A stretch of 64,000 bases of DNA from Bacteroidota bacterium (GCA_024679565.1 JAIBDD010000005.1:53004-117003), one strand, 5' to 3'; counted from the first letter of the stretch, positions 1-9,710 are shown. Made by a program: numbers and translations. Notes: generated from the sequence alone by a model not told the origin.

Positions 1-628
1 CAGGGTTGGCAATATCAGTATTGTAAAACACGTCACCATCAACTACACCAGATTGCTTGGTGTCTTGTGGCCGTATACTTAACATAAACTTACTGCGGTC
101 TATCTCCGTCCATGCGCCATTATTTGCTTTAATCAGCGCTTTGGTAACGGTGTTGTCTCCATCTGGGTCGCTAAAGCGCCATCGAAACGTAACCACGCTA
201 AAGGCCGTATCACTTGGAAACGACTCTTCAATAATTGACACTGATGGGGCTGAATTTCTTAGCGGGATTGATAAGAATGCCGGTGTTGGGTCAACATTTC
301 CATCATTGTCTGTTGATCGAATATAAAATGGGATGTCGGTTGTGTCTTCGCCTTGATCGATTGGGAATTTGAACAGGCTATCCCGAGATTCTGTATAATG
401 CCAATTGACATTATCGATAGAATATTCATAAGAAGTGACATGACCATCTTTATCAGTGCCAAACCAAGTTAGGTATACGCTTGAATTCAACCTGTTTTCA
501 CCTGTAAGCTCTATTTTTTCAATAGATATATGTGTATCAGGAGGTTGATTTTGGATAATCTGATCCTCTTTGCAACCAGAAATAGTTGAAATTATAAAGA
601 CAGTCGCGCAAAAGAGCACGACCGTCAT
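1..628 (-). CDS. lipoprotein, 3' end outside window
   Basis: The minus-strand frame is open from the ATG at 628 to the window edge, giving 209 codons with no stop. The N-terminus is a hydrophobic segment ending in a lipobox (ISGC, Cys19), so an outer-membrane or periplasmic lipoprotein is expected. The remainder has the look of extracellular beta-sandwich repeats, with DKDG and DNDGN turns, but I could not assign a family. An in-frame TTG at 655 would add a basic n-region (MITHRQ) and may be the true start. It sits 29 bases after the stop of the upstream secreted-protein gene (or almost touches it with the TTG start), so the two are probably co-transcribed. The function is unknown. Confidence 0.7.
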   Translation of the reverse strand, partial: MTVVLFCATVFIISTISGCKEDQIIQNQPPDTHISIEKIELTGENRLNSSVYLTWFGTDKDGHVTSYEYSIDNVNWHYTESRDSLFKFPIDQGEDTTDIPFYIRSTDNDGNVDPTPAFLSIPLRNSAPSVSIIEESFPSDTAFSVVTFRWRFSDPDGDNTVTKALIKANNGAWTEIDRSKFMLSIRPQDTKQSGVVDGDVFYNTDIANP

Positions 629-657
629 AAAGATGTTTTGTCGATGCGTAATCAACG

Positions 658-2895
658 TTATTTTTTAACCAAACGGAAACTGCCTAAAGACACGCCATCG
701 TTTGTGCAATGAATGATATACATACCAGACGATAAGTTAGCTACAGAGACAGAATCAAACGGACGGACAGATTGGGTCAATACCACTTTGCCTTTTAAGT
801 CTGTAACGTTTATTTGGATGTTTTGTAGTGTTTTGTCGAGTACGTCAACGGAAACAAAATCTTGAGCAGGATTCGGGTAGAATTTAATTCCTTTAAGGGC
901 AACAGCATCTTTAACAGAAACAATTTCTGGGTAATCTGTTTTTGGCAATGCTACGCTTGACCCTATAAAGTCATCGTTGTTTCTTGGGATTAGATTGTAG
1001 TTACCAAATCCATAATATAATATGCCAACAATCGTGTCGAACGACATACCTTGAGTTGCTTCGATTGGAGCAACATTCATACTTCCGTCTCTATCTTTAA
1101 GAGCCGTGTCAGATACGATAGAAACCCATAAACTACTGCTATTTGTTGCGTTTTGAATACCTGTTTGAACACGTCTTGAATTACCGTATGAGGCATTTTG
1201 ATCAGTTGAAACTTGAAACTCACCAAAATTGTTTAGGCGTGGATTTGAAACAAACACTTTGCCACCAGCTGGATTCACTAAACCGACTAACATGCTTTCA
1301 TAGGCTTCGGCATTTTTGCTAAAATAGAATGCACTATCTGAAGGATCTAGGGTTGCAACAGGCACTGATATTACCTCACCAGTTTTTACCACGTTAGTAA
1401 CATTCAGTACGGTGTATCCAAAGCTTTCAGCTACTGTTCCTGTAACCGTAACCTCTTGGCCTCTAAATAATTTGATTAGGTCTGAATTTCCTTGACATTT
1501 TATACCAGCCCACATGGTTGCATTAGGGTCTTGAATATAAATTTGTTCTAGGTCATACGCTTTAGCACTAGCAGTGACAACTCCTGTTACAGTTACTTCT
1601 TGATTTTCAAATGGAGAAGCGTCGTTAGCAACATTCAAAACACGCTGAATATCAGAAATGGTTAAGCCACCATTACGTACCGTGTAAAAAATGAAATCTG
1701 GATTGTTTGGTGAGTTTGCCGAAAATGGCATATAGCTTTCTTGCCCAATGTCGTCAGTGGCAAACAGGTAATAACGTACAATACTGTTTTCCGGTCTACC
1801 AGGAATTTCAGCCTCATAAGTGTCAGTGGTTCCCATTTTCAAGGTCATCACTACTTCAGTAAACTTGTCGTACGTATCAGTTAAGTTGTTAGAGTAATAA
1901 AACTTTGCAGAAGCAACACTGCCATCAAAGTCAATAATCTTTGCTGAAATCATCACTTTTTCGTCTGCCTTTGGTACCAAAGGTGTTCTAACCACAGTTG
2001 AAATATTCGGAGGTGTTTTTCCTATTTTATAGTCGCCTGGTCGTGTAGGATTTATTTCATATCCACGTCCTGTTCCACCTGAACAACCATTTTCGGAATG
2101 CATGATGATTCCACGTATGTGATCAAATTTTGTCCCAACTACAGGTAGTTCAAACTTTCCTTGTTTTTCAGGAGCACTAGATCTAGTTGTGGTGTAAGAC
2201 GTCGTTTTTTGAGCAAAGAATCGGTCAGAAACGTTGATTACGTTTCCGTTTCCATCAGCAACGTCAAAACTTACGCGGTTACCACTAAACGTTTGCGTTG
2301 CGGTAACGGTAACATTTTTTAACTCTACATAAGAGTCTTCGTATTCTTCACCTGAAGCGATGTTGTTGGTTCGTGTATTGTCGTTTAAATCTCCCAGGTC
2401 AACACTAATAGGTGTTGGCTTAGATTGGTTGCCTAATACGTTAATAGAAGAGTTATTGAGAAGAGCCAACTGTGTTTCTCCTTGGTATCTACCTACAATG
2501 CCAGTTAGTTCTACAACCATACCTGCATATAAATTGTAAATGTCTGTTACAGGAAGTGAATTTCCTCCAGCATCACGGTATACACCCATCACTTGTAGGC
2601 CATGGAAATCTCCACCAGCGCCATTGTTTTGTGTGTCGAGCACATGTACAAAAGGACGGAAACCACCTTGTACTGAACTAGAAGGCACGTCAATTAAGTT
2701 GGCGTCTTGTGTAACTACGGCAACCACTGTTACGGTGTCACCAAAATAGCTCGAAGAGTCGTTACAGGCAGCTAATTTTGCACTTGAAACTTCCTGAAGT
2801 TGTTTTACAGTGATTTTAGGAAACTGCGCATTTACAGCAATAGCAGCAGTCGTCAATGCGAGGACGAGAACAGATTTTAAGAATTGCATTTTCAT
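658..2895 (-). CDS. secreted protein with OB-fold-like repeats and T9SS type A sorting domain
   Basis: A 745-residue protein. Residues 1-24 form a Sec signal peptide (hydrophobic core, cleavage after VNAQ). The middle has two stretches resembling DUF5689/OB-fold modules (phrases such as VTVTGVVT and QEVTVTGTV), one at roughly 25-200 and another at 400-530, separated by a beta-sandwich-like part. The last ~75 residues (FYPNPAQDF ... LSSGMYIIHC ... FRLVKK) are a type A Por secretion C-terminal domain, which directs export through T9SS and surface attachment. I infer a cell-surface or released protein; no catalytic motif is evident. It is 16 bases downstream of the 2912-5038 gene and probably in one operon with it and the lipoprotein below. 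Confidence 0.85.
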   Translation of the reverse strand: MKMQFLKSVLVLALTTAAIAVNAQFPKITVKQLQEVSSAKLAACNDSSSYFGDTVTVVAVVTQDANLIDVPSSSVQGGFRPFVHVLDTQNNGAGGDFHGLQVMGVYRDAGGNSLPVTDIYNLYAGMVVELTGIVGRYQGETQLALLNNSSINVLGNQSKPTPISVDLGDLNDNTRTNNIASGEEYEDSYVELKNVTVTATQTFSGNRVSFDVADGNGNVINVSDRFFAQKTTSYTTTRSSAPEKQGKFELPVVGTKFDHIRGIIMHSENGCSGGTGRGYEINPTRPGDYKIGKTPPNISTVVRTPLVPKADEKVMISAKIIDFDGSVASAKFYYSNNLTDTYDKFTEVVMTLKMGTTDTYEAEIPGRPENSIVRYYLFATDDIGQESYMPFSANSPNNPDFIFYTVRNGGLTISDIQRVLNVANDASPFENQEVTVTGVVTASAKAYDLEQIYIQDPNATMWAGIKCQGNSDLIKLFRGQEVTVTGTVAESFGYTVLNVTNVVKTGEVISVPVATLDPSDSAFYFSKNAEAYESMLVGLVNPAGGKVFVSNPRLNNFGEFQVSTDQNASYGNSRRVQTGIQNATNSSSLWVSIVSDTALKDRDGSMNVAPIEATQGMSFDTIVGILYYGFGNYNLIPRNNDDFIGSSVALPKTDYPEIVSVKDAVALKGIKFYPNPAQDFVSVDVLDKTLQNIQINVTDLKGKVVLTQSVRPFDSVSVANLSSGMYIIHCTNDGVSLGSFRLVKK

Positions 2896-2911
2896 ATTTT
2901 TTTATTTTTTG

Positions 2912-5038
2912 TCATTTTAATACAGCAAACTTTCCTTTAAAGGTGTCGCCGGTGTCATTATCCTTTAAAGTGAAGATATATATTCCTCTTGCGATTATTT
3001 GCGATTCGCTGGAGAGTAAATCCCAAGCATGTTCGCCTCCACTAAATACATTTTTATCGGTGTTTTCGGCACCGAATGTTGCGTACCAGCGGATGTCTTC
3101 TCCAACATAATTGTCGTCATGTTCGATTTGGTCAATAAAGTCGCCAGCAACCGTAAAGATGCGTATGGTACAATTTTTAGGGAGATTTGCGAAATATAGC
3201 TTTCTGCTTTGTTCCTGGAAATTGCTTTGCCCCTCCCATGCAGCACCTGCGTAATAGGGATTTGGATATACAAAAGGAGCGTCAACCACTAAATTCTTAT
3301 TGACAGGTTTGCCAGCAAAAGCACGATAATTATTGCTTAACAAGCTACTTTCCAAAGATTCCAAATTACTGTTTTCGTTTCCTTTGTCATAGGCAGAAAC
3401 AGATATGGCATATTGCCATCCATTTTGGATATTGTTTAGTGTGTATTTGTATGCGTAAACCGTTGGATCATTTTCAAATTGCTTTGGTTCTGACAGTTTA
3501 ATGGAGGAGAAGCCAGTCTCAAAAAACAAACCATTGCCTTTTATATCCCAGTCACCAATCTTCTTTAAATCGGTTGCAAGACTTGGCACCTTTGTTACAT
3601 CAAAGCCTAGCTGAGTCATGTAAATTCGATACCCTTCAAAATCCTTTTCAAGGGTTATTGGGTCAACGCTTTCTTCCGAATTGTCGGCCCAGTATATATC
3701 AATACTGTTTTGGTTGGTAACGATTTTAGTCTTTGGAATATTCGGCGGAGCCGGCAGAATAAAACGTGTTATTTCGCCATCATTATTGGCGTCCTCGTCT
3801 GTATCTAAAACACCATTAAAGTTTTTGTCTTCTCCATTATAAGCTACTTGCGCCCAATCCGCATTATCTCTGATTATCGTTTGCTGATAATTGCTATTAG
3901 TGCCATTCGGTTCTCCGTCTTCCAGTTTTTTTGCCAGTACAAAAGCGTAAGCAACTTTTATAGTTTCACCGGGTCCCATGCTGCGAAAAGGACCAACGGA
4001 TAGAAGGTCAGCTCTGTTACCTGCATCGTTCAATTGCTCTTTAAAAGATTTTGCACCACAGTTCCCATTTTGAGTAGAATTTTGATCCCAGCACTGATGA
4101 TGATTAAGTCCTGCAGTTAACTTTCTATATCGCGCTTGCTCGGAGTTTGGCAAAAAGAAGACGGGATTTGTGGTATTGTTAAATTCCCAGGCATTGTAAT
4201 GGGCTTTAAAACCGGGGTCGAGGGAGGGATGTTTAAATCCATTTTTGTCTTCTGCCCCTAAAAATTTCTGACCCACATAACTTTCTGTGAAACCAACATC
4301 GCCACTATGGTCATAACAATAGGCCATGTTAAAGGTGTCTATAAAACCGTTACCACCTTTGTTGTAAAATGCCGCACCACCACTTCCGGCTGGGGTAACG
4401 TTTGTGTTGCGTACAACGGTATTTGTCCAAAGGCCAAAGTATACACTATCAATAACGCTACTGCTGGTGTTGGTAACCTCGAAGTTCAGAATAACAAAGA
4501 AGTCGCTGAATGCGTAGTTCCAGTTAAAGGTCTCCATGGTTACACCTAATTTTAACGGTTGGGTGTGGTTGTTAATCGGAATGTTTGTCCCTGGAACCAA
4601 AAGGTTAGAGTCAGAGAAATGAGCCACATAATCTTGATGCGAAACTGCGTCTGGTGTAAAAAACGGACTGTCGAATAAACTTGAGCGCTGTTCGAGGGTG
4701 CTGCCTACTTCGGCGGTAAACTCAAATCCTCCTCGACCAGTGGCATAACCACTTGGCGCGTCATAAGCTGAAGTTGATACAGCAACAAGAGAACCATCTA
4801 CTAATCCGCCGACCCAAATGCCACCTTCAAACAAGTGTTCGATACCTGAACCTGCTGGAAACTCACAACTTTGATTGCCACTGCCATCTCTGTATCCGCG
4901 AAATGCATTGCCAAAGGTGCCAACATTACTAACGTTTAGCCGAACATTACTTGCGGTGGTAACCTTTTCTGAGAAAGAGCTTTGGGCTCCTACTGAAAGG
5001 TAGGCGATAAGACCGATTATTAGTGTTTGATAACGCAT
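2912..5038 (-). CDS. large secreted protein with C-terminal FlgD/T9SS-like beta domain
   Basis: The ATG at 5038 gives 708 residues beginning MRYQTLIIG, a good signal peptide ending at VGAQS. A TTG 15 bases upstream is in frame but falls inside a promoter-like box, so I reject it. Around residues 410-430 lies a calcium-loop-like run rich in Asp/Asn (DKNFNGVLDTDED, NNDGEITRF), reminiscent of dockerin or thrombospondin type 3 loops. The end (residues ~600-708) contains VYPNPYYAG and ARGIYIFTLKDND ... FAVLK, resembling FlgD-Ig or T9SS C-terminal domains. Proteins of this build are common, uncharacterised surface proteins in Bacteroidota. It is first in a probable three-gene minus-strand operon. 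Confidence 0.8.
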   Translation of the reverse strand: MRYQTLIIGLIAYLSVGAQSSFSEKVTTASNVRLNVSNVGTFGNAFRGYRDGSGNQSCEFPAGSGIEHLFEGGIWVGGLVDGSLVAVSTSAYDAPSGYATGRGGFEFTAEVGSTLEQRSSLFDSPFFTPDAVSHQDYVAHFSDSNLLVPGTNIPINNHTQPLKLGVTMETFNWNYAFSDFFVILNFEVTNTSSSVIDSVYFGLWTNTVVRNTNVTPAGSGGAAFYNKGGNGFIDTFNMAYCYDHSGDVGFTESYVGQKFLGAEDKNGFKHPSLDPGFKAHYNAWEFNNTTNPVFFLPNSEQARYRKLTAGLNHHQCWDQNSTQNGNCGAKSFKEQLNDAGNRADLLSVGPFRSMGPGETIKVAYAFVLAKKLEDGEPNGTNSNYQQTIIRDNADWAQVAYNGEDKNFNGVLDTDEDANNDGEITRFILPAPPNIPKTKIVTNQNSIDIYWADNSEESVDPITLEKDFEGYRIYMTQLGFDVTKVPSLATDLKKIGDWDIKGNGLFFETGFSSIKLSEPKQFENDPTVYAYKYTLNNIQNGWQYAISVSAYDKGNENSNLESLESSLLSNNYRAFAGKPVNKNLVVDAPFVYPNPYYAGAAWEGQSNFQEQSRKLYFANLPKNCTIRIFTVAGDFIDQIEHDDNYVGEDIRWYATFGAENTDKNVFSGGEHAWDLLSSESQIIARGIYIFTLKDNDTGDTFKGKFAVLK

Positions 5039-5050
5039 GTACGACGGATG

Positions 5051-5058
5051 CAAAAATA
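5051..5058 (-). promoter_or_regulatory. candidate -7 box TATTTTTG for the 2912-5038 gene
   Basis: The minus-strand octamer TATTTTTG fits the Bacteroidota TAnnTTTG box. Transcription a few bases downstream would leave only about 7 bases before the ATG at 5038 and would exclude the upstream TTG. No clear -33 TTTG is visible at the right distance, so the call is tentative. Confidence 0.4.
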
Positions 5059-5146
5059 TATCTTTACACCTAAGAAAAACAGGAATCTTGCGCGGGTATT
5101 GTCAACTTTTTTCACTCAGTTAACCGTTGGGTAACCGAATCTCGTA

Positions 5147-5515
5147 TTAATCGGTTGTAATCTCTTGAATATCACCGTCTGCCCACAAATCTTCGAGGGC
5201 ATAAAACGAACGCATATCACCTTTGAAAACATGAATGACAACATTCACATAGTCAACCAAAACCCATTCGCCAACCGAATAACCTTCCTTGCCGAAAGGG
5301 TTTTCTCCAGTTGCTTTCTTTATTTCATGAATAACACTTTCGGCAATTGCAGACACCTGACGGTCACTTTCTCCGTGGCAAATCAACATTACGTCGGTCA
5401 CAGCAGACGTCAAATTGCGTAAATCGATTTTTACAATGTTGTGTGCTTTTTTTTCCAACATACCGTGAATCGCAATGTCAGCTAGTTTGTCAACGGCGGG
5501 ATTTTTTTTCGGCAT
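5147..5515 (-). CDS. rsfS: ribosome silencing factor RsfS (Iojap family)
   Basis: A 122-residue protein matching the RsfS/Iojap family throughout: DLRNLTSAVTD, ICHGESDRQV, GYSVGEWVLVDYVNVVIHVF and FYALEDLW are the family's signature stretches. RsfS binds ribosomal protein uL14 on the 50S subunit and blocks subunit joining in starvation. The length is normal for the family. The ATG at 5515 is the only reasonable start. It is divergent from birA with only 42 bases between the two starts, so the promoters must overlap. The Bacteroidota often keep rsfS beside birA. Confidence 0.95.
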   Translation of the reverse strand: MPKKNPAVDKLADIAIHGMLEKKAHNIVKIDLRNLTSAVTDVMLICHGESDRQVSAIAESVIHEIKKATGENPFGKEGYSVGEWVLVDYVNVVIHVFKGDMRSFYALEDLWADGDIQEITTD

Positions 5516-5530
5516 AAATGAGTTATTGCG

Positions 5531-5546
5531 TATTTTGGCGGCAAAA
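5531..5546. promoter_or_regulatory. overlapping divergent promoter region rsfS / birA
   Basis: The 42-base gap holds an inverted pair TTTTG-GCGG-CAAAA (5533-5546). On the plus strand it reads TATTTTGG and on the minus strand GACTTTTG, both one step from TAnnTTTG. A single short region therefore seems to carry back-to-back -7 boxes. Inferred from motif only. Confidence 0.3.
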
Positions 5547-5557
5547 GTCGGGAAAAT

Positions 5558-6310
5558 TTGTTGAACCTAAACCCCCAATCGCTCTTTGTTGGACAATCTG
5601 TAATTTTTGTTCAAGAAGTTGATTCTACTAATACGTATCTCAAGTCTATTGTAAAGCGTGGAAATGTAGCTGAGGGTGCAGTAGTGGTAACCGACTATCA
5701 ATCCAGTGGTAAAGGGCAACGCGGCAACGGCTGGCAAAGTAATGCACGGCTAAATGGACTGTTTAGCTGTTTGTTACAACCCAAACACTTGCGACCAGAT
5801 CAGCTGAGTACCATGTCTTTTCTCATAAGCCTTGCTGTTCGAGCAACAGTGCAGAAATATGCGCCTGATAAAGACGTTACGGTCAAATGGCCAAATGACA
5901 TTATGGTCGACGATAAAAAAGTAGCAGGTATATTGATTGAAAATAGTTTGGGCCAACCCATAGCTTCGATTGTTGGCATTGGGTTGAATATTAATCAACA
6001 ACATTTTGACCAATTACCACATGCAACTTCCTTACTACTGGAAACGGGTAACAAATATGATGTCGCCCAAATAGTATCAGAATGTCTGACTTTTGTAGAG
6101 AAATACTACCTATTGACAAAACGTGCAGGTGGAGTGAAACAATTATGGAATTTGTACGTATCTCAACTGTACAAACATGATGATACGGTAATGTTAAACG
6201 GAGAGGCATATAAAGTAATGGGAGTTAAAGAAACTGGAGAGCTGATTGTTAGCAACAACGATGGAGAAAGATTCCTGCAGCATAAAGAAGTAGATATACA
6301 ATGGAACTAG
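5558..6310 (+). CDS. birA: biotin--[acetyl-CoA-carboxylase] ligase
   Basis: A 250-residue BPL/LplA-fold enzyme that activates biotin with ATP and attaches it to a lysine of the biotin carboxyl carrier protein. Visible motifs: DSTN (22-25), the biotinyl-AMP loop GKGQRGNGW (51-59), KWPND (110-114) and GIGLNIN (140-146). There is no N-terminal helix-turn-helix, so it is the monofunctional class and not a biotin-operon repressor. The first residues are encoded by two successive TTG codons (5558 and 5561) and no ATG lies near, so initiation is at a TTG. It overlaps coaX by 10 bases, indicating coupled translation. Confidence 0.93.
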   Translation: MLNLNPQSLFVGQSVIFVQEVDSTNTYLKSIVKRGNVAEGAVVVTDYQSSGKGQRGNGWQSNARLNGLFSCLLQPKHLRPDQLSTMSFLISLAVRATVQKYAPDKDVTVKWPNDIMVDDKKVAGILIENSLGQPIASIVGIGLNINQQHFDQLPHATSLLLETGNKYDVAQIVSECLTFVEKYYLLTKRAGGVKQLWNLYVSQLYKHDDTVMLNGEAYKVMGVKETGELIVSNNDGERFLQHKEVDIQWN

Positions 6311-7029
6311 TTATAGATATCGGGAATACCCGAGTTAAAGCTGCACTGTTTATTAACAATGGCATTCATAAAGTATTCACCTATAAAGAGGCTGGTGACG
6401 ACTTGTATAATGATGTTAAGCGCTTCAAGATTAGAGCAATAATTGTTAGTTCCGTCAGAAAGTTAACATCCGAGGATGTTGATCTATGGGAGTCATTAGC
6501 GCCAGCCATTTGGCTAGATCACAATACTCCTTTACCTTTAATTAATGATTATCATACTCCTGAGACGCTAGGTCGAGATAGAATTGCAGCTGTAGTAGGT
6601 GGTAGATTCCTATTTCCTAAAGGACCAGTTTTATGCATAGACGCAGGTACGTGCATTACATATGATGTGCTCACCGAAACCAACGTTTATCTCGGAGGAA
6701 ATATCAGTCCAGGCATCCATTTAAGGTATCGCGCCATGGATGAATTTACAGATGCCTTGCCTTTAGTTACAGAACTGGAGGTCGACGCCCTCTTTGGTAA
6801 ATCAACAAATGATAGTATGTCAACTGGCGTGATCACTGGGATGAGTGCAGAAATAGATGGGATGATAATACGTTATGAAGAGGCGTTTCCAGGTATTCAA
6901 ACAGTCATTTGTGGAGGGGACGCAAGGTATTTTGTGAATAATGTTAAAAAGAAGATATTCGCGAACCGAAATTTAGTGCTGTTGGGCCTGCATAAAATCT
7001 TATTATTTAATGAAAGAAGTCTTACATAA
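6301..7029 (+). CDS. coaX: type III pantothenate kinase
   Basis: A 242-residue ASKHA-fold kinase that performs the first step of coenzyme A synthesis, pantothenate to 4'-phosphopantothenate. It shows the N-terminal phosphate loop VIDIGNTRVK, the DAGTCITYD motif and GGNISPG, plus a C-terminal CGGDARYF segment, all typical of CoaX. The length is normal. The ATG lies inside the end of birA, and the stop lies 20 bases inside the next gene, so the three are read as one unit. CoaX is the usual kinase in Bacteroidota in place of CoaA. Confidence 0.95.
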   Translation: MELVIDIGNTRVKAALFINNGIHKVFTYKEAGDDLYNDVKRFKIRAIIVSSVRKLTSEDVDLWESLAPAIWLDHNTPLPLINDYHTPETLGRDRIAAVVGGRFLFPKGPVLCIDAGTCITYDVLTETNVYLGGNISPGIHLRYRAMDEFTDALPLVTELEVDALFGKSTNDSMSTGVITGMSAEIDGMIIRYEEAFPGIQTVICGGDARYFVNNVKKKIFANRNLVLLGLHKILLFNERSLT

Positions 7030-8332
7030 ACTGCTCGTTGTTGCGGTTATATTTATTGGATGTAAGCACTTTGCTTATACTCAAAATTCACCTTACACTT
7101 TAGGTAGTTTGGGATTGATGCAATCGTCTGGATTTACTCAACACGATTTGATGGGTGGTTTGGCTGGAAGCATAAGAAACAAAGGCGATTTTTCACTTGT
7201 GAATCCAGCGTCGTTATCGGCATTACAAGAAACAAGCTTGCAAACGGGCAGTTTTGTCAGTTTGATCGAGCAGAAATCAGCCACAAAACGGAAAACGGAT
7301 AGCCATGGTGATTTTGGTCAATTTGCACTTGGGTTGCCCATATCGGTTAAGAACCACATCGGTTTTGCCGCGGGTTTAAATAGAATGACTTCTATGGATT
7401 ATACCATACCCAATACAACAACAGAAAATGGAGAGGACGTGTTAAACATTTTTGCAGGTCAAGGAGGTGTAAATAGATTTCAAACCGCTGTTGGTTTTCA
7501 AATAGCAAAAGGATTGTCACTTGGTCTAGAGTCGAGTTTTATCTTTGGGAATACGGAAGAAATCGTTGACAAGCAGTTTCCAACAAACCGAAGCATTTTT
7601 AGCACGAGAAACACAAAAACGAATTATTATTCTGGTGTAAGATATACTGGAGGCGTTCAGTATACTAGACAATTTGGTAAGTCCAAACAATTCACCTTAG
7701 GGGCTTTTGGAACGCCTAGTTCCACAATGACCATGAGTCGTGACGAATTGGTCCAAACGTATAATTATCAAGGTAATTTTTACATTGATACGATTTCCAA
7801 TAGAAAGGATGCTCAATTTTCGCAAGAGCTTCCAATGGAGTTAGGACTTTCATTAAGTGTTGGGAAACAAGACGTTTGGAGTTTAGGCGTTGAATATACT
7901 TCTGCTCAATGGGCCGACCTAACGCCACGAGCAGGTGATAATGCGTACTTTAATCAAGAGGCTGTAATTATAGGCGGGTATTGGCAGGCAAAGGCTGAAA
8001 TGAATAGCCAACATGCATCAAAAACTGAAAGATTTAAGGATTATCTGAAAACTTCTCGCGTGTATTATGGTTTTAGAATGCAGAACCTTTATACCGGCGT
8101 AGTGAGCAACCAGGTAAAGGAATCTACTTTTAGTTTAGGAATTGGATTGCCACTGTCTCGACAATATACCTTGGAAGGGATTAAATACGTGATGGTGTCT
8201 AGAATTAACATTGGGGTGGATTATACCATTAGAGGCAATACCGATCTTGGAATGATTCAGGAAAACATATTTGGCATCAAATTTGGATTAACGTTATCAG
8301 ATAAGTGGTTTATCCAGAGAAAATATAAATAA
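7010..8332 (+). CDS. outer-membrane beta-barrel protein of the coaX-lptC cluster
   Basis: A 440-residue protein with an N-terminal signal peptide (MKEVLHKLLVVAVIFIGC, cleaved near FAYTQN). After it comes a FadL/OmpP1-like opening: GSLGLMQSSGFTQHDLMGG then LVNPASLSAL, followed by alternating polar and hydrophobic strands expected of a beta-barrel. A homologue of this uncharacterised protein often sits between coaX and lptC in Bacteroidota. I infer an outer-membrane protein of unknown cargo; the neighbourhood hints at envelope assembly. It overlaps coaX by 20 bases. Confidence 0.8.
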   Translation: MKEVLHKLLVVAVIFIGCKHFAYTQNSPYTLGSLGLMQSSGFTQHDLMGGLAGSIRNKGDFSLVNPASLSALQETSLQTGSFVSLIEQKSATKRKTDSHGDFGQFALGLPISVKNHIGFAAGLNRMTSMDYTIPNTTTENGEDVLNIFAGQGGVNRFQTAVGFQIAKGLSLGLESSFIFGNTEEIVDKQFPTNRSIFSTRNTKTNYYSGVRYTGGVQYTRQFGKSKQFTLGAFGTPSSTMTMSRDELVQTYNYQGNFYIDTISNRKDAQFSQELPMELGLSLSVGKQDVWSLGVEYTSAQWADLTPRAGDNAYFNQEAVIIGGYWQAKAEMNSQHASKTERFKDYLKTSRVYYGFRMQNLYTGVVSNQVKESTFSLGIGLPLSRQYTLEGIKYVMVSRINIGVDYTIRGNTDLGMIQENIFGIKFGLTLSDKWFIQRKYK

Positions 8333-8357
8333 GTATAAAAGTAAAAAATAGAAAGCG

Positions 8358-9704
8358 ATGAAAATGACAGCAATAAAAAATATAATTCTTGCAACCGTAA
8401 TGTCTTTCACTGCGACCTTTGCACTTGGTCAAGAAAATTGGGACGGACACAAATACGGAACTGATACTGTAAAAGCGCAAAAAAGTGAAGCGATGTTTAA
8501 TCAATACTTCAAAGCGCGTGACTACCAGTCTGTTTATCCGTATTGGGAGTATCTTTTTAATAATGCTCCTGTGGTTAGTAAACGTATTACCTTCAACGGA
8601 GCATTTATTGCAAAAAAATACTTGATCCATTTAAGCAAAACCGATTCTGCAGCTTACGAGCAGCGAAAAGACGGCTTAATTGATACGATACTTTTGGCTT
8701 ACGACATGCGTATTAAATATTGGGGCCAAAGAGACATCGTGTTAGCGAAAAAGGCAGCAGATATGTTTAGCCTTCGTCCAATGTTAAGAGACTCTGCTCT
8801 TGGTATGTTTAACGAAAGTGTTAAAAACCTAGGATACAAAACAGAGTATAAAACACCTTTATACTATTTGAAGTCGGCAATCACTGAGAATAAAAGAGAT
8901 AAATACAGCGCAGACAGTTTGCTAGATTTATATTTTGAGTTACAGGATATAATTGACTACAACTTAAAAATTGAAGGGAAAGCTCAAAAAAAATGGGTTG
9001 CGTGTGATACGTTAGTCGCTAAAATGATGCGACCATATTTTACCTGCGAAAAACTTGAAGAATTTTTTAAGCCTAAAACTGATACCTCTGCCACAGACAT
9101 TGCGCTGCTAAAGAAAGTAACAAACTTGCTTGATATTGCTAAATGTAATAATTCAGCGTATGCGTTAGATATAGCAGTGAAGGTATATAAGTTAGAACCA
9201 AGTTCAGACGCGGCAATCAGTATCGCTAAAACATATAAAGGCATTGGCAACGGACCAGAAGCGTTGAAGTGGTATAACAAAGGCATCGATGGTGTAATGG
9301 ATACGACTAAAAAGGCTGATATCTACCAAACCATGGCAAGTCTTGAATATGCAGCTGGAAATGTTTCTAAGGCTACTAGCTATGCTAAAAAGGTGTTAGC
9401 GATTAATCCAAACAATGGAGCGGCTCATCTTATTATTGCAAGTGGTTATGCCAAAAGTAAAGATGCGTGCAAGTCTGACGGCATTGATGGGAAAAGTGTT
9501 TACTGGGCAGCTGTCGACAGAGCTGTTAAGGCCAAGTCTGTTGATCCAAGCGTAGCGGAGCAAGCAAATAAATTCATCAATGTGTATTCGGCATACTTTA
9601 TAAAAGGCGAACAAGCATTCTTTAAGAATTTCCCTGTTCAAGAAGGCGGTACATATACCGTTCCTTGTTTAGGAGTTTCAACCATAGTTAGGTTTAATAA
9701 ATAA
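8358..9704 (+). CDS. secreted tetratricopeptide-repeat protein
   Basis: A 448-residue protein with a signal peptide ending at FALGQE. The C-terminal half has TPR-like helices: AISIAKTYKGIGNGPEALKW, IYQTMASLEYAAGNVSKATS and VLAINPNNGAAHLIIASGYA at roughly 280-370. The N-terminal half is helical with AKKAADMF-type segments and no recognised domain. Periplasmic TPR proteins usually act as protein-protein scaffolds; its place just before lptC suggests a role in envelope or LPS export, but this is inference. It begins 25 bases after the barrel gene and ends 6 bases before lptC. Confidence 0.8.
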   Translation: MKMTAIKNIILATVMSFTATFALGQENWDGHKYGTDTVKAQKSEAMFNQYFKARDYQSVYPYWEYLFNNAPVVSKRITFNGAFIAKKYLIHLSKTDSAAYEQRKDGLIDTILLAYDMRIKYWGQRDIVLAKKAADMFSLRPMLRDSALGMFNESVKNLGYKTEYKTPLYYLKSAITENKRDKYSADSLLDLYFELQDIIDYNLKIEGKAQKKWVACDTLVAKMMRPYFTCEKLEEFFKPKTDTSATDIALLKKVTNLLDIAKCNNSAYALDIAVKVYKLEPSSDAAISIAKTYKGIGNGPEALKWYNKGIDGVMDTTKKADIYQTMASLEYAAGNVSKATSYAKKVLAINPNNGAAHLIIASGYAKSKDACKSDGIDGKSVYWAAVDRAVKAKSVDPSVAEQANKFINVYSAYFIKGEQAFFKNFPVQEGGTYTVPCLGVSTIVRFNK

Positions 9705-9710
9705 ACCACT

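Noticed and set aside
57..326. Plus-strand ORF inside the first lipoprotein gene
   Set aside because: It starts at TTG and is a shadow of the open minus frame that encodes a lipobox protein.
5036..5053. TTG at 5053 as start of the large secreted protein
   Set aside because: It falls inside the TATTTTTG box; ATG 5038 begins a proper signal peptide.
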